From: CAYXDO01 sp964463485
Lineage (GTDB): Bacteria; Myxococcota; Kuafuiibacteriia; Kuafuiibacteriales; Kuafuiibacteriaceae
DNA length: 38,091 bases
Direction of reading: 5' to 3'
Assembly (NCBI GenBank): GCA_964463485.1
Contig: CAYXDO010000102.1
Coordinates: 1-38,091, forward strand
Shown here: piece by piece, positions 23,991 through 32,885 of the stretch
How the letters are laid out: the number at the start of each line of letters is the position of its first letter
Position numbering within the stretch: the stretch's first letter is position 1
Notes under the pieces: generated by a model
What the model saw: only the letters and a program-made list of their open reading frames with translations
Database searches by the model: none
Told to the model about the DNA's origin: nothing
Program-made: the position numbers and the translations under genes

Positions 23991-26900
23991 GCTCCGAAGC
24001 GCGGGCGCCGGCTTCTTGTTCGGGCAGTCGTCCCTCGAATTGCACAGATCGAAGTCGATCTCCATCCCGCCGCTCGAAAAATACGTCCCGAACACGTTGA
24101 ACATGAAAAAACCAATATCGAACGGCGAGTAATTGTCGCAGTCACACCCTTCGGGGAGCTGGCAGCGCTCGCGACAACGCCTCCGTCCGTCGAAAGTCAT
24201 CTCCCCTGGCAGATCGAACCCATGCTGGCCGGTCGGAACCGCGTACGGGAAGATGGCGCCACTCTTCCCTCCGAGGATGTCCGTCTTGTCCAGCCCGGCC
24301 CGGAGCGGCGGGTCGAGCCGCGGAATCTCCTCGCCCCACATGTCCGTGCCCTGGCTGAAATTTTCGATGTCCATGTGAATACCTCGGCCGTTCTCTCCTT
24401 TGAAACGGCCTAGATCATTCACCGCCTCGGCGGTGTAGGTATCGATCAGCACCTGGTTGGTCGACTTTCCGAAACGAGGATCAGCGTTCTTGAAATCGAC
24501 GAAGCCGGCCGCTCTGGCCACACTCACCCCCGAGCTCGCCGGCACGTTCATGTCTCCCATCGTCGTGACGATCAAGGCGTGGGCTCCAGAGACTTGACCG
24601 GTCCCAGGATAGGTCAAGGGCTCGGTGAGATAGCGAGAGAGTACCGCCGGATCGGCGGGGTCCAACACCATCTGCGCGATCCCCATGAAGCGTCGGAGGC
24701 TCGGGGAGCCTCGTTTGAGCGCAAGGCCCTCGGCGAGCGCTACCAAAGGCGCCCCGCGGTCGAAGATCTGGCCCTGGTAGCGCACGAGCTCCTCGAAGTG
24801 ATCGAGGGTCCCAAAGGGCTTCTTGCCGGCCAGCGGTGTGCAGTGAGTATCCAGCTCGAGAGACGGTCCTGAGTACAGCTCGATCCGGGTAGCGTCGCCC
24901 ACGTCGGACTCCACCGAGGCCCGAGCTCTCCCTTCTGGGCTCACGTAACCGCAGCCGCGCTTGCCGTTGACGAGGTTCTCGACGACGAAGGTGTCGCCGG
25001 GCTCCACCCCAGACGTCCGCGCGATCACGAACCGCACGTCGTCGTTGAGGTCGGGCACGATGGTCGCGATCTCGAAGCTCCCGTCGGCCTGACGAGTGCC
25101 CGTGTACAGGGGCGACATGATCCTGAGGCCAACGGCCTCCCGCACGCCGCCCTGCCTGGAACGAATGCCGATGTCCGAGAGCCCGCCGCCTCCGGCGATA
25201 GGGACCACGACGTCGATCCTGGGTTCGAGCGCGCCGAGCGCCATCGACATGATCCCGCCGAGCGACCCTCCGGTCACGCCCAACGTGGCGTCTCCGCCAA
25301 CGTCGATCTCTCCGTCTCCATCGAAATCACCCGCGAGATCAGGATCGCCATCCCCGTCGTGGTCGAACTTCCAGCGGTGCTTGCCGTCGAACGTGGAGAT
25401 GATTCGGACGAGCTGCATGTAATCGAGCGCAGACTGCCGAACCACGTCCCGCGTGTGGAAGACGTAGGACGTCCAAAAATCCGCGCCGGAATCCGGCAAG
25501 AAGTCCGCGTTCTGATCGTGGGCTCGATCGAGGAAGATCGCGCGAATGAACGGCGCGAGCCCTTCCCTCTCGAACTGCCCCTCCACCGCCGCCCGCCGAA
25601 CCGGATCGAGCTCGAGACCATGGGACACACAGTCGATCGCGATGCTCGCGATTCCATGACGCGCAAGGTACCCAGCGTAGAACAGGATCTCGAATCGGTT
25701 GGAAGTGTACCCATGACCGACGATCACGAGCGGCGGTGGCTTTCCTTCGCCGCGAGCGGAGACCTCCTTTCGTGGCACGGTGAGCCAGAAATAGACTCTC
25801 TCCGACCGGGTCCGGACGGGTTCAGTCGTCAAATTCGCCGGCCAACTCTGCTCGTCGTAGGGCAGCCACTTCTCCTCCCCCACCTTCTGGCGGTCGAAAA
25901 GCTGCGGAGACAGATAACTCCCGATCGCATGAAAATCCACGTACCGCTGACTCTCGAGCAGGATCCGAAACTGCGGCGTACCCCGGTCGATATCGATGGC
26001 GTCGACGGCTAGGTCTTCGAGAAGATCGATGATGTTCTCCGTGTAGACCAAGTGGAGGTTCTTCTGTTCGACGAATTGCTCGGGATCGCGGAGCTCATGG
26101 AGCACGTCGACCTCCGCCGGGAACTCGGTGCCCACGTGTTTCTGGAGCCCGATCCCGTAGAGTCCGTCGCGCACCGCTACCCAGTCGCTGTCGATCGACT
26201 GAGTCGTGAAAGTGAACGCGAAGGCCACGTCGTCCAGCGTCAGACCCGCGGGCAGCAAGTCGGGCAGGAGCTCGAGGGCCCGAGTTTGCGCGGTGTGATT
26301 GACGAACTCGTACGGAGATCCGACCGGCTCACCCTTGGCGTCGAGCAGCCGCCGAGTCACCACCGCGGCGTACGTCGTGCGCTGCCGGAGCGGCACCATG
26401 GGGCGGGCGATGAGTGTGTTCGTCTCCTTCTCGTAGAAAGTCATCAGCGCGTCGGCACGCTCTGCGAGGGAGGTGGGATCAGGAGCGGCTCCCGGCAGAT
26501 AATTCGGGTGGTCGAGCACGCCGTCCGCATCGGTGTCTTCGGGCGGATCGAGCAACCCATTTCCGTTTCTATCCTCGAGGGGGTCGAGCGCTCGGTTACC
26601 GTTCAGATCTTCGCCCCGGTCGAGCGCGCCGTTCCCGTTGGTGTCTTCTTCAGTCTCCTCGAACAACAACGAAAGGAGCGATCCGCGCGGGTCGTTCTCC
26701 CAGTAGTCACGGTTCTCGAGCACCACCGGATAGCTCCCGTTGCCGAAGTCGAGCTCGTGGATTTTTCCGAGCTCCGGGGAGTCCGGATCCACGTCGATCA
26801 AATAGAGGACGTCGTTCGACGGGTCATAGTCGAGATCCCGATGCCCGCGAAGAATGGAGTCGACGTCGAGCGGCCCGGAGAACGGGATGTTGATGGGCTG

Positions 26901-27182
26901 GAAGACGCCCCAGCCATCGAGCTCGTCCGCCCGCACCCGAACCCGCCGCTCATGCTGAGTGACCGCTACGAGCGAGGCATTGACCCTCCGATGGGTTGGT
27001 GAGCTATCGTCCCACCGCGTCGCGAGGTCGTTGGGGAGCGGAATCTCCGGGAGCGGCCGGTGGTCGAAGTCGACCTTGACCGTCGTCGAAGCAGGACGAG
27101 CAGGAGCGAGCCCCTCAGGGTCGATCCCGCAGGCGAGCCACGAAGCCACACTCGCGACGCAAAAGAACTGTCCAGCAACCAT
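23973..27182 (-). CDS. Large lipase/esterase-like lipoprotein with calcium-binding loops
   Basis: A 1069-aa protein if started at ATG 27182, which gives a lipoprotein signal MVAGQFFCVASVASWLAC with Cys18. An in-frame GTG at 27419 would add 79 Ser/Thr-rich residues and bury the signal, so it is less likely. About residues 200-250 contain tandem DxNGNxxxDxxED loops (EDTNGNGALDRGEDLNGN..), and further DHDGDGDPD and DFDGDGEIDVGGD loops occur mid-protein; both are TSP3/EF-hand-like calcium sites. The hydrolase region has VIVGHGYTSNR (oxyanion region), GVTGGSLGGIMSMALG (GxSxG nucleophile), a GDMNVP aspartate and a TGQHGFD histidine, forming a plausible Ser-Asp-His triad of an alpha/beta hydrolase. 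Expected role: surface or periplasmic esterase or lipase; the substrate is unknown. The stop lies inside a 10-bp tandem repeat. The upstream OMP gene is on the same strand. Confidence 0.78.
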   Translation of the reverse strand: MVAGQFFCVASVASWLACGIDPEGLAPARPASTTVKVDFDHRPLPEIPLPNDLATRWDDSSPTHRRVNASLVAVTQHERRVRVRADELDGWGVFQPINIPFSGPLDVDSILRGHRDLDYDPSNDVLYLIDVDPDSPELGKIHELDFGNGSYPVVLENRDYWENDPRGSLLSLLFEETEEDTNGNGALDRGEDLNGNRALDPLEDRNGNGLLDPPEDTDADGVLDHPNYLPGAAPDPTSLAERADALMTFYEKETNTLIARPMVPLRQRTTYAAVVTRRLLDAKGEPVGSPYEFVNHTAQTRALELLPDLLPAGLTLDDVAFAFTFTTQSIDSDWVAVRDGLYGIGLQKHVGTEFPAEVDVLHELRDPEQFVEQKNLHLVYTENIIDLLEDLAVDAIDIDRGTPQFRILLESQRYVDFHAIGSYLSPQLFDRQKVGEEKWLPYDEQSWPANLTTEPVRTRSERVYFWLTVPRKEVSARGEGKPPPLVIVGHGYTSNRFEILFYAGYLARHGIASIAIDCVSHGLELDPVRRAAVEGQFEREGLAPFIRAIFLDRAHDQNADFLPDSGADFWTSYVFHTRDVVRQSALDYMQLVRIISTFDGKHRWKFDHDGDGDPDLAGDFDGDGEIDVGGDATLGVTGGSLGGIMSMALGALEPRIDVVVPIAGGGGLSDIGIRSRQGGVREAVGLRIMSPLYTGTRQADGSFEIATIVPDLNDDVRFVIARTSGVEPGDTFVVENLVNGKRGCGYVSPEGRARASVESDVGDATRIELYSGPSLELDTHCTPLAGKKPFGTLDHFEELVRYQGQIFDRGAPLVALAEGLALKRGSPSLRRFMGIAQMVLDPADPAVLSRYLTEPLTYPGTGQVSGAHALIVTTMGDMNVPASSGVSVARAAGFVDFKNADPRFGKSTNQVLIDTYTAEAVNDLGRFKGENGRGIHMDIENFSQGTDMWGEEIPRLDPPLRAGLDKTDILGGKSGAIFPYAVPTGQHGFDLPGEMTFDGRRRCRERCQLPEGCDCDNYSPFDIGFFMFNVFGTYFSSGGMEIDFDLCNSRDDCPNKKPAPALRSPDELR

Positions 27183-27281
27183 ACGAGCGTGTCTCCGCCC
27201 GCTCGTCCCGGTCCGGGTCCCGTTCCCGCTCCCGCACGTACTCGCGGTCGTTTGCCTGTCCGCGCCGCTACTCGCGCCCGC

Positions 27282-27317
<36 letters not shown>

Positions 27318-27415
27318 ACTCGAGCCCGGACGCGCGCGAGTACTCATACTCATTCCCAAACTCATGCTCGTACTCCTACCCACCTTCGCGCCCGCCCGAC
27401 CCACGGATGAGCCAA

Positions 27416-29092
27416 TCACAGAGTCACCCTCACGATCAGCCTTCCGCCATGAACGGTCCGAGCGAGGCTCCCGCCCGCAGAGAGCGCTCCGCCAGGAAAC
27501 AACACGCCGCCCTCGCCGACCGCGGCGACCTCTCCTCCCTCGAAGGGGAATCGAACCCGAAAACCCAGGTCGAGCTCCGTACCCAGATACTCACCATCGG
27601 GCGCCTTTCCATTGAGCGCTCGCGGGCTGCCTCCGCCGAGCCGAGTGGCGAGCGGGTCGACGAGGGGCTCGAGCGCCACGGCGAACAGCGGACCGCCGTA
27701 AAGCTCGAAGAAGTGCGACGGTCGGTAGAACGCTCGCGGAAAGAACGCGAGCGTGTTCGAGACGCTCCCGCGGGTCGGCAGCCGCTCGAGGTCCTCAGGC
27801 GGGTAGCCGAGCAAGTCTGGATCGGTAGCTCGGTAGGCCGCGCGGGCGGTTCGAGCGGCCAGCACGTGGCGAAACAACAGGAGCCCCTCGGCAAAGCGCG
27901 GATCGGCCTTGAACGCGCTCTGCACGTCGTCGTCGAGATTTCCGTCCCCGGACGCCGCGACCACGTCGAGGCCCGCTCCGAGGCGGCCCGCGTCGAGGAG
28001 CGCCCGGACGACGCCGCCGAGCTGCCGAACGTCGTGGCGCGGGAGCTCCGCGGTGGCTGCAAAGTCGGTCCGGCCCAATATCATCGCGAGCTCCGACTCG
28101 ATACTCAGCACCCATCCGTCGGTAGGTCGAAGCTCGAGGCGCCCGGCTACGTCGACGACCCACACCATCGTCTCGTCACCGTCGCCCGCGGTGAGAACGC
28201 GCCGAACGACGTACAACCCCGCCCAGGTGGGCTCCCGCCGGCCCGCGATGAACGCGAACACCAGCTGAGTGGCTGCGTCTCCTCCGAGCAAGACATCGTC
28301 CGCGACCACCGAGTCCACCGCCACGCTCGCGAAGATCTTGGCCCGAGTGACCGGGCCGGTCGCCAAAAATCCCCGGAGAGTCCGATCCCCGTCGCGCGGC
28401 TCGGAGAAAAGAGATGGGTCGGCGGGACGGGTGCCGTCATTGGCCAGAAGACCCATCCCGAACGTAGAAGTCATCAACCCGCCACCGAGGTGAAGGTACG
28501 GTCCGAGCGAGCCGCGGGCCCAAGCTTTGCGCAGCGTCTTCGTCGAGTCCGGAGCCGATGGGTATCCGTCGCCTTCGGGCATCGAGTCCGTCGTGAGCGT
28601 TCTCAGCTGAAACTCACCCTCGACCTCCGCGGCCAGCAACAAGGGAACGAACGCCAGGCGCGAGTCGAAAGTCGCACCCACCCGGAGCTGAGTAGACCAG
28701 TCACTCCTCGAAAATCCGCGATCGACGTCGATCGGGACCGAAGAGGCCGCCTCGATGAAGGAAGAGGCATCGATCGGGAATCCAAGCCAAGTCTCGCCGA
28801 GCCAAAGGTGAAGCGCGGGATCCGGCGGAGGCGGCAGGACCGGCTTTTCACCCCGCGAAGCCTCGCGCTGGCGCTGGTCGGCCAGCACACCCACCGGCTC
28901 GGTCAAAGGAAAAGGCTCGCTCCGCTGGCTCGAGGCGGGTCCCACCAGAAAGGTCGACCCGACCGTGGCGGTCCCCACGGTCGACGTTTCTGCACTGTCC
29001 CAGTAAGGAGGCGCGGCGATCGCAGGACTAGCGATCAGGAGCGAAGTCGCCAACGAAGCTCGCAACGTCTTCAAGCCCCGGGAATCGACCAC
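27416..29092 (-). CDS. Outer-membrane beta-barrel-like exported protein
   Basis: A 558-aa protein with a signal peptide, LKTLRASLATSLLIASPAIA, and predicted cleavage before APPYW. The mature part is rich in alternating hydrophobic and polar beta-strand stretches with glycines: LRVGATFDSRLAFVPLLLAA, PYLHLGGGLMTSTFGMGLLA, FFELYGGPLFAVALEPL. It ends HGGRLIVRVTL with a terminal aromatic-free strand. The pattern fits an outer-membrane porin or surface protein of about 16-20 strands; no named family was recognised. A long plus-strand ORF crosses the same DNA, but this frame has the signal peptide and coherent strand pattern. The stop overlaps a possible GTG start (27419) of the lipase-like gene by 4 nt. 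Confidence 0.75.
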   Translation of the reverse strand: MVDSRGLKTLRASLATSLLIASPAIAAPPYWDSAETSTVGTATVGSTFLVGPASSQRSEPFPLTEPVGVLADQRQREASRGEKPVLPPPPDPALHLWLGETWLGFPIDASSFIEAASSVPIDVDRGFSRSDWSTQLRVGATFDSRLAFVPLLLAAEVEGEFQLRTLTTDSMPEGDGYPSAPDSTKTLRKAWARGSLGPYLHLGGGLMTSTFGMGLLANDGTRPADPSLFSEPRDGDRTLRGFLATGPVTRAKIFASVAVDSVVADDVLLGGDAATQLVFAFIAGRREPTWAGLYVVRRVLTAGDGDETMVWVVDVAGRLELRPTDGWVLSIESELAMILGRTDFAATAELPRHDVRQLGGVVRALLDAGRLGAGLDVVAASGDGNLDDDVQSAFKADPRFAEGLLLFRHVLAARTARAAYRATDPDLLGYPPEDLERLPTRGSVSNTLAFFPRAFYRPSHFFELYGGPLFAVALEPLVDPLATRLGGGSPRALNGKAPDGEYLGTELDLGFRVRFPFEGGEVAAVGEGGVLFPGGALSAGGSLARTVHGGRLIVRVTL

Positions 29093-29215
29093 ATCCCGCG
29101 AAGCCGGGGCAAGCGGTTGATGAGCGTTTGGTGGGTCTCCTGCGACGATCCGAAACGTGCGCTTTTCGACGACAACACTGGACGGGTTGGACCCTATGTC
29201 GTAGCGTGCCCCGCG

Positions 29216-31594
29216 ATGGCATCTCGAATCGGCGGCCCGCTCTCACCAACGGCCCCAGCCCCAGCCCCCACCAACACTCCCGACGCCGCCCCGACGGCGC
29301 GTGAGACTCCCCTTCCGCCGGCGGATGGGTTCGCGCGATCGGAGCCTCGGGCCCGGCTCGAGCCAGAAGAGCCGCCCACGGGCGGTTTCATGGACACAGT
29401 CCGGCGGCATCCGAAGTTGGCGGCGTCCGCGTTGGCCGCCGCCTCGATCGTGCCGGCCGCGGTCGCCCACGCCGAGACGAACGAAATTCCTCCGCCGACG
29501 GTGCCGACCAACACCGACTTGAGTGAGTCGATCCTCTTCGGTGACAATCAGGGCGACGGCCGTCTGGTCCGAATGCTGAAATCGTTGGTGCGCGGTGAGA
29601 TTTACAAGAACCGCGACATCAAAGTCACCGCGCTGGACGGAGAGTATGGCGGAGTACGAGTCGTCGCGAAGGCCAAGCTGATTTCACCGACCGACCCTCT
29701 GATCGCCAAGAACGACGTGCGGGCCGCGAGCACCAAGGCGTCGATCGACGCGGGTGAACCGATCACTTGGGCGCTCTCGGGCGGTGGGTTGTATCCGAGC
29801 CTCCACGCGGGTTTCGGCATTCCGGCAGGTCCCGTGAGAATTCACCTCGGCGCCAACGCCCGCGCGGCGCTCGACTACTCGGTGCTCGCTCCTTACACGG
29901 TTCAGCCTTCCGCCGTGGTGGACGCGGCGAAGAACATGACCACCCGGCTTCCGCTCGGGTCGGAGTCTGCTCGGGCGCTGGCCGGCGGCACCGAGGTCAC
30001 GATCCGCGGCACCGGGCACGTATCGGTCTACGGAGGCGCCACGTTCAGCGAGAACATCGTCGAAGCGCCCGGAGTCTCCGTTGGAGTCTCGGCCGGAGCT
30101 ACTCATACGTCGGCCAAAGACGTCGGCCTCTCCATGGTCGTCGAGCGTCTCGCCGGCGACAAAGTCAAAGTCGGCCTGGACGCTTGGGACATGAGCTCGA
30201 ACGTAGAGTCGGGTCACCTGGCGGTGGGGGTCGATTCCCACGTCGGAGAGCTCATCAACCTGGGCGAGGGCTCGGGAACGGTGGGTGCCGCGACCGACGC
30301 CATCACCAACCTCCTCGACAAGCAGATCGAGCGCTGGCTCAAAGTCGAGCTCCGCGGAACTCACTCCGAGTGGGCGGTAAAAGACGACAAGGGCCGCTAC
30401 GTCATCGATCTCGGCAAGCCCGGGGGCCGAGCGGCGTACGACGCGTTGATGCAGCGCTTCCTCGGACTCACCGGGTCGAAGAGCGTGGACGTGGCCGCGC
30501 CGCTCGGCGACGGCGTGGGCGCCGTGCGATCTTGGTTGGCTTCCCCGCTCACCAGCGCGGCGTTGTCCGACGTGCGCTCGGCGACCCTCGCAGAGAATCG
30601 TCACGGCAATTCGGACTCCGTGACCCTCCATTTCGGACCGATCGAGCTCCTGAGCTCGGTGTCCTCGGCCGAGGCCAAACACGGAACGCTCACCACTCCG
30701 GACGGAGTCGTCACCTACGACCGCGCCAAACTTACCGACGCCCACAGCGACATCATCACACGCTGGTGGAGCGGCAAACGCTCGACCGTGCGAGAGTATG
30801 TGAGTGCGACATTCACCGGACAGCCGACGACCTCGTATTATCACGCGCGCCACACGGTGAACAGCGACAGCATCACTTCGAAGAACGACGTCCGGCGCTT
30901 CGTCGCCCTCGCGGATATCCTCGGGGCGCTCCCGTCCGAAGCCAAGGGCCTCGAGTCCGACAAGACCTTCCTGTCTCGCTTCGATTCGAGCGACCGAGTG
31001 ATCGACATCTTCCTGACCAAGGCGGGCTTCGAAAAGCTGTGCGCGGCGACCGACGACGAAATTCACTCCGCCTTCGCGTCCAGCTACGAACGCCTCGATC
31101 GCCCGTGGAAGATGGACTACCTCTGGGGGAACGACTCTGTTTGGCGCACCACGCCGTGGCTCGCCAAAGACCACCCGAAGCACGCTCGACTCGTGTGGCT
31201 CCTCGAACGCGGCCCCGAGCCCCAATCGAACAACAACGGGCGCGGCGCCGGCAACACGAGAGACTCCGAGTACCGCTACACCACCGGCAGGTCGCTCTCG
31301 GAAGACAGCGCCGCTTACAAAGAGGCCAAGAACCTCGTCAGCCTCGTCGGAAAGCTTCGAGCGGCCGAGAGCCCCGCCGAGCGCGCCGAAATCCTGGCCA
31401 AAGCCGAGGAAGACCTCGACCTCGACGTGGCCAAAGAGCTCGCGACCTTCGCCAAGATCGCGGGAACGGACGACGTGCTCGTAAAAGATCTGCGCATCGT
31501 GGATCGAACCCACAAAAAAGACTTCGTGCTCGTCTCCGAAGGCGAAATCACCGACCCCGCCGGACTCATCGCCGCGAGCCTCGCCAACCCTTAG
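29216..31594 (+). CDS. Unrecognised 792-aa protein with Pro-rich N-terminus and internal hydrophobic segment
   Basis: The ATG at 29216 (MASRIGGPLSPTAPAPAP) was chosen because the frame upstream only mirrors the OMP gene on the other strand. Residues 1-60 are Pro- and Ala-rich and probably disordered. Residues about 66-85 (HPKLAASALAAASIVPAAVA) form a hydrophobic segment ending AHAETNE, resembling a signal peptide placed unusually far in. The remainder has beta-rich stretches (GTGHVSVYGGATFSENIVEA, SVGVSAGATHTSAKDVGLSM) and a charged helical C-terminus (KLRAAESPAERAEILAKAEE). I recognise no family or catalytic motif. Divergent from the OMP gene with 123 nt between starts. It could be an effector- or adhesin-like exported protein; its role is unknown. 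Confidence 0.7.
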   Translation: MASRIGGPLSPTAPAPAPTNTPDAAPTARETPLPPADGFARSEPRARLEPEEPPTGGFMDTVRRHPKLAASALAAASIVPAAVAHAETNEIPPPTVPTNTDLSESILFGDNQGDGRLVRMLKSLVRGEIYKNRDIKVTALDGEYGGVRVVAKAKLISPTDPLIAKNDVRAASTKASIDAGEPITWALSGGGLYPSLHAGFGIPAGPVRIHLGANARAALDYSVLAPYTVQPSAVVDAAKNMTTRLPLGSESARALAGGTEVTIRGTGHVSVYGGATFSENIVEAPGVSVGVSAGATHTSAKDVGLSMVVERLAGDKVKVGLDAWDMSSNVESGHLAVGVDSHVGELINLGEGSGTVGAATDAITNLLDKQIERWLKVELRGTHSEWAVKDDKGRYVIDLGKPGGRAAYDALMQRFLGLTGSKSVDVAAPLGDGVGAVRSWLASPLTSAALSDVRSATLAENRHGNSDSVTLHFGPIELLSSVSSAEAKHGTLTTPDGVVTYDRAKLTDAHSDIITRWWSGKRSTVREYVSATFTGQPTTSYYHARHTVNSDSITSKNDVRRFVALADILGALPSEAKGLESDKTFLSRFDSSDRVIDIFLTKAGFEKLCAATDDEIHSAFASSYERLDRPWKMDYLWGNDSVWRTTPWLAKDHPKHARLVWLLERGPEPQSNNNGRGAGNTRDSEYRYTTGRSLSEDSAAYKEAKNLVSLVGKLRAAESPAERAEILAKAEEDLDLDVAKELATFAKIAGTDDVLVKDLRIVDRTHKKDFVLVSEGEITDPAGLIAASLANP

Positions 31595-31610
31595 TACACG
31601 TCCGTGGAAG

Positions 31611-31743
31611 TTCGTGACCAGGCTGAAACCACAGAGGACGCGGAGAGAAGACACAGAGGACACAGAGAAGTGCTCATTCCATCATCTGTGTGCTCTGTGG
31701 GCTTCGGCTCTGTGCTCTCTGTGGTTTCTCCGGTGGTCACGAA
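31611..31743. mobile_element. MITE-like hairpin element with 10-bp terminal inverted repeats
   Basis: Outer arms TTCGTGACCA (31611-31620) and TGGTCACGAA (31734-31743) are perfect inverted repeats. Inside them, AAACCACAGAGGAC.. (from 31626) pairs imperfectly with ..CTCTCTGTGGTTT (to 31727). The interior matches the element at 8-107 in style and partly in sequence. It encodes nothing and sits right after the 792-aa gene. Non-autonomous hairpin elements built on ACCACAGAGG-type arms are scattered in many bacterial genomes; mobility is not shown here. Confidence 0.6.
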
Positions 31744-31919
31744 TTTGCGGGGACCTGTACTTAGCGCCGAACCTGCGGCTACTTACTCAGCGCCGAACCC
31801 GATGCTGGCGCCGGACCCTGGGACCAGCTTGCCTGCGGCTACTTGGCGCCAAACTCGAGAGTGGCGCGTGCGCAACCGGCCGCAGCCAAAGCAACCGACC
31901 GCAGCCAAAGGTCTTCAAC
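31744..31919. other. Intergenic stretch with short duplicated motifs
   Basis: There is no gene between the hairpin element and the stop at 31920. Short direct repeats occur: CCTGCGGCTACTT twice (about 31776 and 31832), GCGCCGAACC twice, and CCGCAGCCAAAG twice near 31883-31912. These look like slippage products. No terminator was recognised. Confidence 0.5.
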
Positions 31920-32885
31920 TCACGGCTCGCCGCCCAGACCGTAGACTCGAGGCTGTAGCCCCGCGACCTCCAAATCGGCCTCCGTCAGCTTCAACTCGCT
32001 CGCCAGCCACGCGTTCTGCTCGGCGACGAGCTCCTGCACCGCTCCCGGATCGATCGCGTGCTCGCCCAGCTCGAGCCCGTCTTCGTTGAGCAGAAGGCCG
32101 ACCATCAGACTGATCAACGCGGTCCCCACTCCGGCAAGCAGGAGCGGAGTCTCGAACTCCGGCGCACCGGTCTGGATCACGCCGGCCGCCGCGACGGTGA
32201 GTCCGACGGGTACGAATCCGTACGCGAGCTCGAACCAATTTCCGGAGCAGCGATCTGCGAGCTTCCGACTCACCGGCCGGCCCGCCGCCGACAGCAGCTC
32301 GCAGTCGTCGATCGACCGACCCGCTCGCAGCACCGAGAAAGAAGGTCCCTCCCACTCGGTGCGGAATCGCTGCGCCTCGTACGCAGCCAACCCTCGGGTG
32401 AGTGCCCCGGCTCGCAACCCCGAGGGCGCCCCGAGGGGAGGCACCGAAGGGATGAAGACCGGAGCGATCGCCTGCGCTGTGAGCCGCTCCGTGGGTTTGG
32501 GCACGTACACTCGAGCCTCGAGCACCTGACGCGACAAGCTCTCCGCAGCATGCAGCAGCTCCGAGGACAGACACCCTTCGAGCTTCATTCGCCGAACCAC
32601 CTCATCGGCAACGCTCACTCGCACGAGACAGTCCTCGCGTGTGAACGCGATCGAGGCTCGTACGACCGCCGCCGTCGACGAGCACGCCACCATGCTCCCA
32701 CAGTCGGCGCTCGCGACCGGCTCGAAGCCGCGCTCGCGCGCATCACGAAAGAGGGAAGCCTCGAATCGTCTCGCGAAGGCGAGATTCCGTCGCTCGTCGA
32801 GCCACGAGGAGGACTCGACCTTTGGAGTCTCCACAATCAGCTGCGGAGCGCTCGCCACGAGGACCCAGAGCGCCAACGCGCTCAC
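31920..32885 (-). CDS. Membrane-anchored hypothetical protein, last gene of an exported-protein operon
   Basis: A 321-aa protein started at GTG 32885, whose GTGA overlaps the upstream stop by 4 nt. This start also yields an N-terminal hydrophobic signal, VSALALWVLVASAPQLIVET. The following about 230 residues include four or more cysteines (ADCGSMVACSS, EDCLVRV, EGCLSS, DDCELLS, ADRCSG), suggesting disulfides. Two close hydrophobic stretches follow (GFVPVGLTVAAAGVI and TPLLLAGVGTALISLMVGLL), then a soluble C-terminus ending RVYGLGGEP. The N-terminal half loosely resembles periplasmic proteins that assemble CsgG- or TolB-like scores in myxobacteria, but no family can be named. Co-transcribed with two lipoprotein genes. 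Confidence 0.65.
   Translation of the reverse strand: MSALALWVLVASAPQLIVETPKVESSSWLDERRNLAFARRFEASLFRDARERGFEPVASADCGSMVACSSTAAVVRASIAFTREDCLVRVSVADEVVRRMKLEGCLSSELLHAAESLSRQVLEARVYVPKPTERLTAQAIAPVFIPSVPPLGAPSGLRAGALTRGLAAYEAQRFRTEWEGPSFSVLRAGRSIDDCELLSAAGRPVSRKLADRCSGNWFELAYGFVPVGLTVAAAGVIQTGAPEFETPLLLAGVGTALISLMVGLLLNEDGLELGEHAIDPGAVQELVAEQNAWLASELKLTEADLEVAGLQPRVYGLGGEP

Noticed and set aside
27407..29215. A 603-codon plus-strand extension upstream of the 792-aa protein
   Set aside because: It mirrors the OMP gene on the minus strand, has Arg/Glu-rich antisense composition and no domain. The minus frame has a signal peptide and coherent strands.
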